Of a DNA stretch of 64,000 nucleotides, positions 1-9,266 are shown in pieces. The stretch covers positions 26,502,129 to 26,566,128 of the forward strand of contig NC_046683.1 in NCBI RefSeq assembly GCF_009870125.1, read 5' to 3'. The first letter of the stretch is position 1, and each line of letters opens with the position of its first letter. Both the position numbers and the translations under genes were made by a program. The notes below the pieces were generated by a model, which saw nothing but the letters and a program-made list of their open reading frames with translations, did not search any database and was not told the DNA's origin. This stretch comes from Drosophila pseudoobscura. Lineage: Eukaryota; Arthropoda; Insecta; Diptera; Drosophilidae.

Positions 1-192
1 GAAAAGGTATAGGTCGTATCATGCATAAACTAATACAAACTCCCCGTAACCGCTTCGGTAATGTTTCCTCGATGGGCGGCTGACGAGCACCGTCGTGATC
101 CTGGTATGGGCACGCGTGCAAGAACGTCGTCCGTCCTAGTGTAGGCGTTATCTGACTCTCGGCTTAGAAATAAGCGGACTGATCATGAGAGA

Positions 193-2022
193 ATGCTTCT
201 AATATCAGGCAAATTACCTTCTGAGATTCGTTCTGAGTACCGTTCAGAGGCAGAACGCTCTACATCCACAGAAACCACAACAACAGTAACATTCACTAGT
301 GCCACCAACAACACCACCTACACCATGGCAACTGCTACAATAAGCAGTATCTGCCCTGCATTAAGCTTTGATAGCCAAGAAAACTCCACATCCACATGAC
401 CCGACGACACTGAGGCAAAAACACTTCGCACTGCTGCCGAACGACTTCTGGATGCTCAAAAACGGAGAACGGGCAAAAGAAAAAATGATCAGACTTTGTC
501 ATCCTATCCTAAATCTAAACGAGGGAGCGGCGGCCGGGACCTGGGCGTGTCCCCCACTACAAGCCAACAGGCAAACACCAACAACAGATTTGCCATTCTT
601 GACACGAACATCCCAAGTGATAGTAATAATGAGGAAGTTCGGATGAATGTAGATGCAGACGCTGGAAATGACCAAATGGATGAACACCTTTATGAAGCAG
701 TTAATACAGACCAGTGTCTTCAAGGTGAATCAACGAGCTCTGGTAATCAGCTTAAAGGCCCTCCAAAACCACCGCAAATAGTTGTCAATATTAGCAACTT
801 AAATGACTTATTTGATGTCATAAAGGACGTTGCAAATTTGAATAACGTTGTCGTCAAAGCTAACCAGGGGGAAACGGTCAGAATCCTCCCCAAAGACTGT
901 GATACCTATAGAGCAATTGTGGATCGTTTCGATGCCATTGGAATAGAATTCCACACATACCAATTGCAGACTGAAAAGCCTCATAGAATTGTTGTAAGAG
1001 ACCTACATCATAGCACTCTAAACAATGATATTACCGCCGGATTTAAAATGTTGGGCTTCGAGGTCCTTCACATCCATAATCCAAGCTCAAGGACTAACAA
1101 GGACGAAAAACTTAATATTTTTTTCATTAATATTAAGCCTTGTGCAAAAATTAACGAAATTTACCAAGTCAAGACCCTTTGCCGCCAAAAAATAAGGATA
1201 GAAAGGATGCGAAAATCCACAGAGATTGCTCAATGTCGTCGATGCCAGGATTTCGGCCACACAGCCAAATACTGCCGCCGGCATCACAACTGTGCCAGAT
1301 GCGGTGAAAATCACCAAACCTCACAATGCACACGCCCCCTAGATGCACAGCCAACCTGCATTCACTGTTCTGGAAGCCATATGGCCAGTTATAAAGGATG
1401 CCAATGGTATCAGGAGTTTCTACGCCGATCAATGGGCTCCGCAAAGAAGGCAAATAATACGCACAGGACGGGTCATGTCCCCTTAAATAATCAAGTGGCA
1501 TATGCTTACTCTACCACACTTCCTGGAGACCAGCAACAGTTTCCTACCTAGCAGTCTAGTCACAAAAAGGGGACTAATAGACCAACAATACAGCAGCACC
1601 AGCGAAATATTGTTCACCACCAACCTTTGGTAGGCACTAGAAGTAATACAGGAGCCTCCTATGCTGCCGTAGCAAATGGTAATTCAAATGCAATACCTGC
1701 TACACCTGCTCAGCGTCGTTTTCATAGTCTACAAGCGCATCAGCCGCAAGGATTGAATAACCAGCAACAGAATTCATATGAAGTTCAGGCACTGCTACAA
1801 CAACAGCAGACACAATTTCAACAATGGCAACAACAGCTCCAACAGCAGCAGCAGTTTCTTATGTGGCTACAGCAACAGCAGCAAGAACAGCAGCAGCATA
1901 ATAGTCAAGCCAATCAACGCCTTGAAAAACTCGAAAAAATGGTTTTTGAATTGGCCAACACGATTAAGCAATGGGCTGGATCTAATCTTCAGCTCCAGAA
2001 CAACGTTTCAGTATCTCAATGA
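193..2022 (+). pseudogene. LINE ORF1 (gag-like RNA-binding protein), two in-frame stops
   Basis: ORF1 encodes the nucleic-acid-binding particle protein of the Jockey-clade element. One reading frame spans the whole interval, interrupted by TGA at 397-399 and TAG at 1549-1551. A Ser/Thr-rich N-terminus is followed by a central domain and then three zinc knuckles between 1234 and 1401: C-x2-C-x4-H-x4-C, C-x2-C-x3-H-x4-C and C-x2-C-x3-H-x6-C, the typical Jockey gag series. The C-terminal part after the TAG is very Gln-rich (about 1790-1910). The frame is open upstream to 145, so the true start may lie before the ATG at 193. Its stop overlaps the ORF2 start in an ATGA at 2019-2022, which suggests coupled reinitiation. 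Confidence 0.85.
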
Positions 2023-4739
2023 ACCCACTAAAGGTTCTCATCTGGAATGCTAACGGCATTTCACGGAAAGCAAAAGAGGTTGAGCTCTTCGCGCACAAGA
2101 ATAGCGTTGACATTCTTCTTTTGACGGAGATCAGAATTAAAAGAGGGGCAGCTGTTAAAATACATGGATATGCCTTCTATCCAGCCTTCAAGCCATCGCG
2201 GAATAATAATAGCGTTGGTGGTGTTGCGGTTTTAGTTAAGACTTCGCTTCGTCATTTTCCACAAAGGGTCATTGAGACACGCAGCATGCAAATGTCAGCA
2301 GTAAAAGTAGCCACAGGACTGGGCGATGTGGAGTTCAGCGCCATTTACTGCCCTCCCAGAGTCAGGATTGAGGAAAGACATTACATTGATGCATTCCGTG
2401 CTTGCGGGCAAAGGTATTTGGTTGGTGGTGACTGGAATGCTCGACACTGGCTGTGGGGAGACACTTACAATTCCCCTAGGGGGCGAGAGCTAGCGGAAGC
2501 CATCTCTGCTACTGGTGCTAGGATCCTTGCAACTGGATCACCAACCAGGTACCCATATGTACTCAATCACACGCCGTCCTGCATAGACTTCGCAGTACAT
2601 CATGGTATTCCGGATTCTCGAGCAACAATAAGTCAGAGCTGGGATCTGGACTCCGACCATCTGACCTTAGTCATCAGCATTAAAACAGATGGCATTATAG
2701 AAAATCCAAGCCCTCATCTAGTCACCAAGCACACTGATCTGCTCGCATTTAGGCAACATTTGGAGAGGTCTATTCAACTGAACGTCTCGCTAAAGTCTGA
2801 GGAAGATATCGAGATGGCTGTAGATAACATCACAGAGAGTATACACATGACTGCAGCTGCCTCAACGCCCTCGCATCCTCCGACAAGCGCCGCCTATGGA
2901 ATAGTCCTTACAAGAGAGGCCAGAGAGCTTTTGTCACAAAAAAGGAGACTTCGAAGACGCGCAATCCGATCTCAAGACCCATGGGACCGAATTCTATGGA
3001 ACCGGGCTGCCAAGCAACTTCGAAACACCCTGAGAGAACTTCGAAGCAACTTCTTTGAACAAAAGCTTGCTTCCATGGATTACACCGTGGATGCTTAATA
3101 TTCGCTTTGGAAGACCACTAAGTCTCTTAAGAGACAACCGTTCAGACAGATTCCCATCCGGTGTCCCAACGGTGAACTTGCTAGAAACGAAGAAGAGCAG
3201 GCCAATTCGTTTGCACATCATTTAGGGGAGAGGTTCACCCATTACCAATTCGCCACGGAGGCGCAGTACAAAGAGACAAAAGATAGTCTGCAAACACCTC
3301 TACAAATGGCCTTACCCATTAAACCAGCCAGGGCTGAGGAGATTGTTGAAGTCATCAAGTCCCTACCGAGGAAGAAGGCTCCTGGCATTGACAGAGTGTG
3401 CAATTCCACACTGAAAGCATTGCCTACTCGGGCGATACTCTACATAGTACTCATCTTTAACGCCATGTTAAGGATGCCGTTTTTCCCTAAGCAGTGGAAG
3501 ATAGCAACAATCCTGATGATCCATAAGCCTGGAAAACCGGAGGACGACCCTGAGTCGTATCGGCCAATAAGTCTCTTGTCTTCCTTATCGAAGGTCTGGG
3601 AAAGGCTTCTTGCCAATCGTCTTGGTGGGATCATCAAGGAATGCGGTATCTTGCCGGATCATCAGTTTGGCTTTCGGGAGGGACACGGCACAGTGGAGCA
3701 AGTCCACAGATTGGCAGGACACATCCTACAGGCCTATGATGATCTAGAATACTGCAATGCAGTCTTTATTGATATGCAGCAAGCCTTCGATAGAGTTTGG
3801 CATATCGGCCTACTGAGCAAAATTAAAAAACTGTTCCCAGCACCATACTACGGTGTCCTACGATCATACTTGGAAGGACGTCAGTTTATGGTCAGGTTCA
3901 GGAACACACATTCAACACCTTGCCAAATGAGAGCTGGAGTTCCACAGGGCAGCGTCCTTGGCCCGCTGCTTTACTCTATCTATACTGCAGATCTACCCTC
4001 CCCAAGCGAGCAACATATGGAGGCCCCCCGTAAGGCTCTGCTTGCTACCTATGCGGACGATATAGCACTGCTCTACAGCTCCAAGTGCCGCCTTGAGGCA
4101 GCAAATGGTCTCCAAGAGAACCTCTACTCTTTGGCAGCTTGGTGCAAAAGAAGGAATTTAATAGTCAACCCACTGAAGACCACCAATCCATGCTTCACCC
4201 TGAAAGCGCTCATAGACCACACCCCACCCATAAAGCTTGAAGGCGTAACTTTGGACCAACCAAAGCAAGCAAAGTATCTCGGTATCACCCTTGATAAGCG
4301 TCTTACTTTTGGTCCACACTTGAAAGCTACGGCTCGTAAATGTGGGCAAAGAATGCAGCAATTGCGGTGGCTGATTAACAGAAGAAGCACCATCTCACTG
4401 AGAGCCAAAAGAGCAGTTTATGTACACTGTGTAGCCCCGATCTGGCTATACGGTGTGCAGATTTGGGGTATAGCTGCCAAATCGAACTATAAACGGATAC
4501 AGGTCTTGCAGAATCGCGCCATGAGGCAAATAACGAACTGCCCTTGGTACGTGCGCGGCTCCACCCTACATCGGGATTTGAATCTGCATACAGTAGAGGA
4601 GCAGATTGGAAGGCACACCAGCAGATACAGTGACAGGCTAATTAGACACCATAGTATGCTCGCCAGACGATTACTACCTGCCAGGCCTATGAGGCTGTTG
4701 AAGAGATTGGGTTTTGCCAAAACTATTGGCCAACTCTAA
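2019..4739 (+). pseudogene. LINE ORF2, endonuclease-reverse transcriptase, one in-frame stop
   Basis: This frame encodes the enzyme that nicks target DNA and primes reverse transcription from the nick. The N-terminal endonuclease shows the expected landmarks: WNANGI, LLTEIR, GGDWNARH and a C-terminal SDHL. The RT half has the KAPG, FIDMQQAFDRVWH, GVPQGSVLGP and YADD motifs, with YADD at 4050-4061. A TAA at 3096-3098 splits the endonuclease part from the RT part without a frame change, so the ORF would be about 906 residues if the codon were sense. There is no RNase H domain, as expected for Jockey. The start ATG overlaps the ORF1 stop. Confidence 0.88.
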
Positions 4740-4909
4740 GTTTCCCTTCCAATATTATAATATTACTTTTTTTTTTTTATTATTACTATATACTATACTA
4801 TATTATATCTCTATAAGTCCTCTTGCATAAAGCAATAGGTTTGGTCTCCTTAATACTATTTACCTGTGTTGTTAAGATACGATATATGCAATGTACGGAT
4901 TCAACGCTT

Positions 4910-4935
4910 AATAAATAAATTAAAAAAAAAAAAAA
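4910..4935 (+). terminator. Poly(A) signal and poly(A) tail of the Jockey-clade LINE
   Basis: AATAAA at 4910-4915 is followed by an A-run at 4922-4935. This marks the 3' end of the LINE copy and its integration boundary. Confidence 0.8.
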
Positions 4936-4943
4936 TTAAGAAA

Positions 4944-5117
4944 ATGCCTAAAAACGAAAAAAATCTCCCCACCATTTCCATAACCGTTCAAGGTGAATGG
5001 CGAAGGATGGTGCAAAGGCAGATCCGGAGAACCAAATTTTTGTTGGTCAGTAGAGCCGCCCAAAGCATTCAGTTGCGCGTTGAGAAAAAAAAAATAAAAT
5101 TAAACCGCCGTAAATAA
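4944..5117 (+). CDS. Short basic ORF (57 aa), unknown
   Basis: An ATG nine bases after the LINE poly(A) run opens a 57-residue reading frame rich in Lys, Arg and Gln, with a highly basic C-terminus. No motif is recognisable. It may be a piece of a transposon protein or chance; the frame also stays open upstream through the poly(A) run, which lowers confidence that it is a genuine start. Confidence 0.15.
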   Translation: MPKNEKNLPTISITVQGEWRRMVQRQIRRTKFLLVSRAAQSIQLRVEKKKIKLNRRK

Positions 5118-5261
5118 CCGTGGTGTGAAACAAAAGTGCACTAGATCGGAAAAAAGAACCCAAGAAAGCAGATTGGGCTCTAATCGAAAACGTGAGTACC
5201 GGCCTTCGACAGTGCTAGGATCCTCGAAGTTAGATTTTCCGACTTTTTCTGTAATTTCCGC

Positions 5262-5384
5262 ATGGAGGTCAGCAGCCCCAACACAAAAATAAAAAACATG
5301 GAGAAAGAGGGAATTTGCACCTCAACCCCATCCCCCTATTTTCGCAGTGCCAGTTCCAACAGGGTAAATATGTGCATTGAGTAA
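5262..5384 (+). CDS. Short ORF (40 aa), possible truncated LINE ORF1 N-terminus
   Basis: Two in-frame ATGs (5262 and 5298) start a Ser/Thr/Pro-containing peptide ending in a TAA at 5382-5384, ten bases before LOA-A. The length and the placement before an insertion suggest the beginning of a larger protein cut off by rearrangement, perhaps an ORF1 of a Doc/F-like LINE. That assignment is a guess; no domain is visible. Confidence 0.15.
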   Translation: MEVSSPNTKIKNMEKEGICTSTPSPYFRSASSNRVNMCIE

Positions 5385-5394
5385 CTGTAAGAAA
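5383..5394 (+). repeat. Target-site duplication, 5' side of LOA-A
   Basis: AACTGTAAGAAA directly precedes the first G of LOA-A. The same 12 bases stand at 11885-11896 after its 3' boundary, the pattern left by LINE integration. Confidence 0.65.
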
Positions 5395-5523
5395 GGCTGG
5401 CGAAAATCCTCTAGCTGAATCCTCCACGAGGGTGCCGGCTGGGCAATGGACACTGCATTACCCCGGACAAGGGTAATGCACTGTCGCTTGCTCTGTCCGG
5501 GGTAATACAGTGTCTAGCTAAGG
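5395..5523 (+). ncRNA. Putative HDV-like self-cleaving ribozyme at the 5' end of LOA-A
   Basis: The first seven bases (5395-5401, GGCTGGC) pair with GCCGGCT at 5434-5440, giving a P1 helix with a G1-U wobble at the predicted cleavage site. The bases that follow, GGGCAA, fit the P1.1/J1.1-4 segment of the class. P3 is ATCC/GGGT around loop TCCACGA; in the LOA-N copy it is fully paired ACCC/GGGT. A 21-bp stem (5449-5469 with 5494-5514, one mismatch here, perfect in LOA-N) would be P4. P2 may pair CCT-TAGCT (5408-5416) with AGCTAAGG (5516-5523), but the P2/J4-2 boundary and catalytic C are uncertain. Known role in other LINEs: releasing the 5' end from a co-transcript. Confidence 0.6.
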
Positions 5524-5663
5524 CTATGGTCCGGCGTCTTCCCGATTCAAAGTCGGGGGAACCGAACCAGGGCCATGGCTAGAGGTGCCTGGCGGTCAGG
5601 CCTAAAACGCTAGGGGGTGGTCCCCCCGAAAAATATTAACCAGTATGGATCCTCGGGCCAAAT

Positions 5664-6733
5664 ATGGAGGCGAAGAAGGATAAAGCACGGGTTGGGATGT
5701 CAACCCAAACGTCGGTGGGAAGCGTGACTGCTACCACCGGCGGGCACGGGGTGGAGCAATCCTCTCTGCTTGTCGCCAGCCACAGATGCCGTAGTCGACA
5801 CAGACATGGATCTGGAGAGCGTGCTCTCTCTGAGCAGGACGGAGGAAGAGAGCCTTCTCCGCTCGCCGGAACCAGGCCCCAGCTCCCTGCGTAGGGAAGG
5901 GCCGAAGCGTTCCAATGAGGGGATGAAGGCCAAAGCACAATACAAAGCGGCCCTCAATATCAAAAGCCGGCTGCAAGGTAAAGCAGACATCTCCCAGGAG
6001 GAGAAGGTCAAGCTAGCCTGGGCCGAGCAGCGAGTAGAGGAGGGCCGACTACATTACGCCCAGATGCCACAGATGAGGGCGTCGAATGGCGAATATGCCA
6101 ATAAGGTGGAGGAGATGATGGCCACCAACGCTCGACTGAGAGTGCCATTAAAGACACTCCGGCGAGAAAGCGGCAACGCGGGCCCAAGAGTGCAGCCCCT
6201 CCACCGAAAGTGGCCAAGAAGCCATCGAAACTGAAAGCGAAGGTCAGCGATGTGACCAAACGACATTTGATCGTGGCACTCATCGACCGGAGCGAGAAAA
6301 ACGGCAAGATGTCAGCGGCACTGTGGAAGCTTGTGCACGCGCGTCTTGTCGACGCACTGTTTGCAAACATGGAGGAAGACCCCGCGGCCCCTATGCCCAC
6401 GTTCGATGGTGCTGGGTGGCTAAATGGGGTTAAGATCCTAAAGTGCAACGACGATCCAACCCTAAGGTGGCTGACGCGTACGGTCTGCCAACTGGTGGCG
6501 ATGTGGGAGTTCCAAGTTCGGGAAGATGGCGTGGGGCATGGGTAGCGTCTACCTGCGCCTCAAAAAGCGCCACCCTGAGGACAAGGACGCGCATACCCTG
6601 CAGGTAGGCGAGGTGGAAAAGGACTTAGGTCTCGAGTCCATCGTGGAGGCCGCCCATGGTCTTGCGCTTGAGGACGAAGACGGTGACCTGACGCTATTAG
6701 TGAACCCGTCGGATGCAAGTGAGCCAGCCACCC
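5664..6733 (+). pseudogene. LOA-A ORF1 remnant
   Basis: ORF1 begins at the ATG at 5664 and matches the 480-residue ORF1 of LOA-N. A deletion after about residue 45 removes roughly 35 codons and shifts the frame (open again from 5770). A two-codon loss near 6130 shifts it once more (open again from about 6210). A larger deletion near 6510 removes about 100 codons of the C-terminal domain. The remaining pieces keep the PTFDGAGW and GVKIL signatures of the DUF4780-like domain seen in LOA-clade ORF1 proteins. No functional product is expected. Confidence 0.75.
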
Positions 6734-7391
6734 ATGCTGAGTGTGCTGCAGCTCAACTCCTCATCGCCTTGAAGGAAGGGCTCTAGTCCAGGAGCCCTGG
6801 ATTGCGACAGGCAATTCAGTGGCCGGACTAAAGTCCTCAAATCACAACCTGTTCTACACAACATCGGTAAGCAGGAACAGAACCGTCGTACTCGTACGAA
6901 AGGGAATCCATGCTTACCTTATGTCTCATTACAACACGGATGACCTAACGGTTGTGATGCTGGAAAGTGAGGAAAAGCGCCTTCTGGTGGCTTCCTGCTA
7001 CATGGCTCACGACAGACCCGCACCACCCGACGAACTCAGGAGCCTGATGACAGAAGCCGGCACCAAAAACTATCAACTCGTCATCGGGGCGGATGCCAAT
7101 GCCCACCACAATGTGTGGGGAAGCACCGACATCAATGATAGAGTTGAGTCACTCTTAGACTTTATACTAGCAACTAATCTATATATAGCAAATGTCGGGG
7201 AGGAGCACACCTTCGTAGGTCCGACCTCATTCAACGTTCTAGACCTAACACTTGCAACGGGAAACAGTACTACGGTATCTAGCTGGAGGGTCCTTGAAAG
7301 ACCCTCCTTCTCAGATCACAAGTACATTCAGTTTAAGTGCGACTTCAAACATTCTTCGAAGGTCATAGTCTATAGAAACCCCCAGAATACA
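6734..7391 (+). pseudogene. LOA-A ORF2, endonuclease part, fused in frame to the captured channel
   Basis: From the LVQEPW motif onward the endonuclease matches LOA-N: VLVRKGIHAYL, GADANAHHNVWGS and FSDHKYIQFKC. A deletion of the first 30 or so codons makes the original start at 6734 run into a stop, but a frame starting at 6741 reads straight through the endonuclease. At 7391 it passes into the inserted segment without a frame change and continues to 8348, giving a 535-codon endonuclease-channel fusion. The Asp residues of the endonuclease are present, but the domain N-terminus with its first Asn is lost, so activity is unlikely. Confidence 0.75.
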
Positions 7392-9260
7392 GCGTGGCTT
7401 TTTCACACTTGTTGTTCGTTTAATTGTTGCAGCGCCATGAACTGGTCGCTGATTATTTCCATTTTGATCAGTTGCCTGCAGGGCGGACAGAGTGCCTTCG
7501 ACGAAGACTGCCCCACGCTGGCCGACGGCGACAGCCTGTCGCAAACACAGCTGCTGGACCGCCTTACGCACGGCTGCCGGTACGACCGTCTGGAACGGCC
7601 CATCACCTACACGGAGACGGGCACACGTCTCCCGGTGGACGTCTACATGCGAGCCTACATCTACTTCATGCAGAACCTGGAGGCCCACGATCTGCAGTTC
7701 AAGATCTACGCCCTGCTGCAGTTGCGCTACCTGGACCCGCGGCTGAACTTCCGTAACGTCAGCCCCAAGCGGCGGCAGCCCATCCTGGGGGAGCAGCAGC
7801 TGCGCGACATTCTCTGGATGCCGCACATCTATTTGGCCAACGAGCGTGACTCCAGCATTCTGGGCACCACGGAGAAGGATATTCTCACTTCCATTTCGCT
7901 GGACGGGACTGTCATCGTCTCGAACCGAATCAAGGCCACGCTCTACTGCTGGCTGAACCTGAAGAAGTTCCCCTTTGACGAGCAGGACTGCTCTACTGTG
8001 CTCGAGAGCTGGATGCACAATACCTCGGAGCTGGTACTCCACTGGGAGCAGAAGCGACCCATCACCTACGATCCGGCCTTGCACCTTACCGAGTTTCTGC
8101 TGCAGCGCTCCTGGTCTAACGAGACGGTGATCAATGCGGATCTCAGTGATTTGCGGCATGGCGCATTTGCCGGTAACTACAGCTCGCTTAGCTTCACCGT
8201 CCACCTGACGCGCGTGGTGGGCTTCTACTTGATGGACTACTTCTTTCCCTCGATGCTGATTGTGGCCATATCGTGGGTGTCCTTCTGGCTGCAGGCGGAT
8301 CAGGCTCCGCCAAGGATAACGCTTGGAACAAGCACCATGCTGACATAACGCTGGCCTCGGCGCAGGGCAAAACGCTACCCAAAGTGAGCTACATCAAGGT
8401 TTCGGAGGTGTGGTTCCTCGGCTGCACTATCTTTATTTTCGGCAGCATGGTGGAGTTTGCTTTTGTGAACACCATCTGGCGCCGCAAGCAGAATGTGCCC
8501 GTCAAGAAACTCAACAGCAAGCACATCCTTAAGTCTACTCTGTCGCCCCATCTACTGCGCCGCCGCAGTCACGCCCGGTCCCGCTCCTTCTCGGGAATGG
8601 CGCGCCAGCCGGACACCAGTTCGCTGGCCGGGGATGGCTTCAACAACTATCTGACCGTAAATTTACCCATCACCACGATCACAGAGGGTCAGGTGTTGGG
8701 CCAAATGCGGGAGGGCTTTAAAAGCGAGAAGCGGAAGAGCAGCGGCCAGGCAATGAGCGCCTCTGGCCAGAAATTGGATATATTCTTTGTGGAGAGCGCC
8801 TTTGCTGGACCACCACTAGGTGGTGGCCTTGCACCGGGGCAGTCAGCGGCGGCCGTCAGCGAAACGGCCAACTCTCAGATGTACAACAACAATCGATCCG
8901 AGGGGTTTGGCATGGGCGCTGGAGCAGAGGAGATGGATTTTACTGGATGGACAACGCTGACATCTCAGGAGATTGCCATGTGGATCGATAGTCGTGCTCG
9001 TTTGGTATTCCCTGTGGCCTTCCTGGTGTTCAACATGTTCTTCTGGACATTTGCCTACTGCATTTGATGGTTTAAATTTATTTTAAATTTATCCTAAAAG
9101 TTCTGTTTGTTCCATAACATTTTTTGTTTTTTTATGTACTTTTCAAGTGTTTGTGTACTTAAAATACTTTATATCTGTTCTTCTTTGTGCCTTGATTAAT
9201 TCAATATATTTTGTATAATCGCTTCTTATTGCTAACCTAAAATATATTTTAAACAGTTTC
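7392..9260 (+). other. Captured host gene segment inserted in LOA-A
   Basis: LOA sequence stops at CCCCCAGAATACA (ends 7391) and resumes at AATACAAACTGG (9261), so AATACA (7386-7391 and 9261-9266) flanks the insert as a six-base direct repeat. The segment holds a 45-bp leader, a full-length channel reading frame and about 190 bp of AT-rich 3' sequence. I see no poly(A) tail or AATAAA at its right edge. The left edge ends in a pyrimidine-rich tract and TTGCAG just before the ATG, which looks like a splice acceptor. Both points suggest a DNA-level capture rather than a normal processed retrocopy. Confidence 0.7.
7437..9067 (+). pseudogene. Cys-loop ligand-gated (chloride-type) channel subunit, 4-nt deletion in M2
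   Basis: The predicted protein would be 544 residues: signal peptide (1-20), ligand-binding domain, Cys-loop C171 to C185 with 13 residues between, M1 (about 262-284), M2 starting PPRITLGTSTMLT, then VSYIK and VWFLGC before M3, a long basic/Ser-rich cytoplasmic loop, and M4 ending FAYCI. The PPR before M2 is close to the PAR of anion-selective subunits. After MLT a 4-nt deletion creates TAA at 8346-8348; the rest stays open in another frame from 8349 to 9067. No intron interrupts it. It resembles the insect subunit known by its Drosophila number CG12344, an assignment made from memory and unconfirmed. The inverted copy has the same deletion. Confidence 0.85.
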
Positions 9261-9266
9261 AATACA

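Larger units (their letters stand above)
1..4935 (+). mobile_element. Jockey-clade non-LTR retrotransposon (LINE), 3'-complete
   Basis: A near-complete LINE runs in from the left window edge and ends in a poly(A) run at 4922-4935 preceded by AATAAA. It has two ORFs in the usual Jockey order: a gag-like ORF1 with three CCHC-type knuckles, and ORF2 with an apurinic endonuclease followed by reverse transcriptase and no RNase H. ORF2 is about 906 codons, close to the Jockey family size. Only three nonsense codons (397, 1549, 3096) break the two ORFs and I find no frameshift, so this is a recently inactivated copy. Its 5' end cannot be placed; bases 1-192 look like 5' UTR. The clade is well supported; the family within it is not named. 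Confidence 0.88.
4936..5394 (+). other. Unidentified fragment between two LINEs; target of LOA-A
   Basis: This stretch lies between the Jockey poly(A) and the first base of LOA-A. It holds two small ORFs, described separately. Its last 12 bases recur at 11885-11896 beyond LOA-A, so it was probably contiguous with spacer SP1 before LOA-A inserted. Composition and the short reading frames would fit the 5' region of another non-LTR element, but I recognise no family. Confidence 0.4.

Noticed and set aside
5540..5580. tRNA-like hairpin (CCCGATTCAAAGTCGGG) in the LOA leader
   Set aside because: A five-base stem with a TTCAA loop resembles a T-arm, but no acceptor, D or anticodon arms can be folded around it.
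7311..8204. 297-codon antisense ORF across the channel copy (and its mirror at 54802-55455)
   Set aside because: No domain; low in stop codons only because the GC-rich channel coding strand has few stop complements. It is a shadow of the sense gene.
7437..9067. A functional channel gene
   Set aside because: Frameshift and stop in M2 before M3 and M4, no promoter of its own seen, embedded in a LINE and duplicated with the same lesion.
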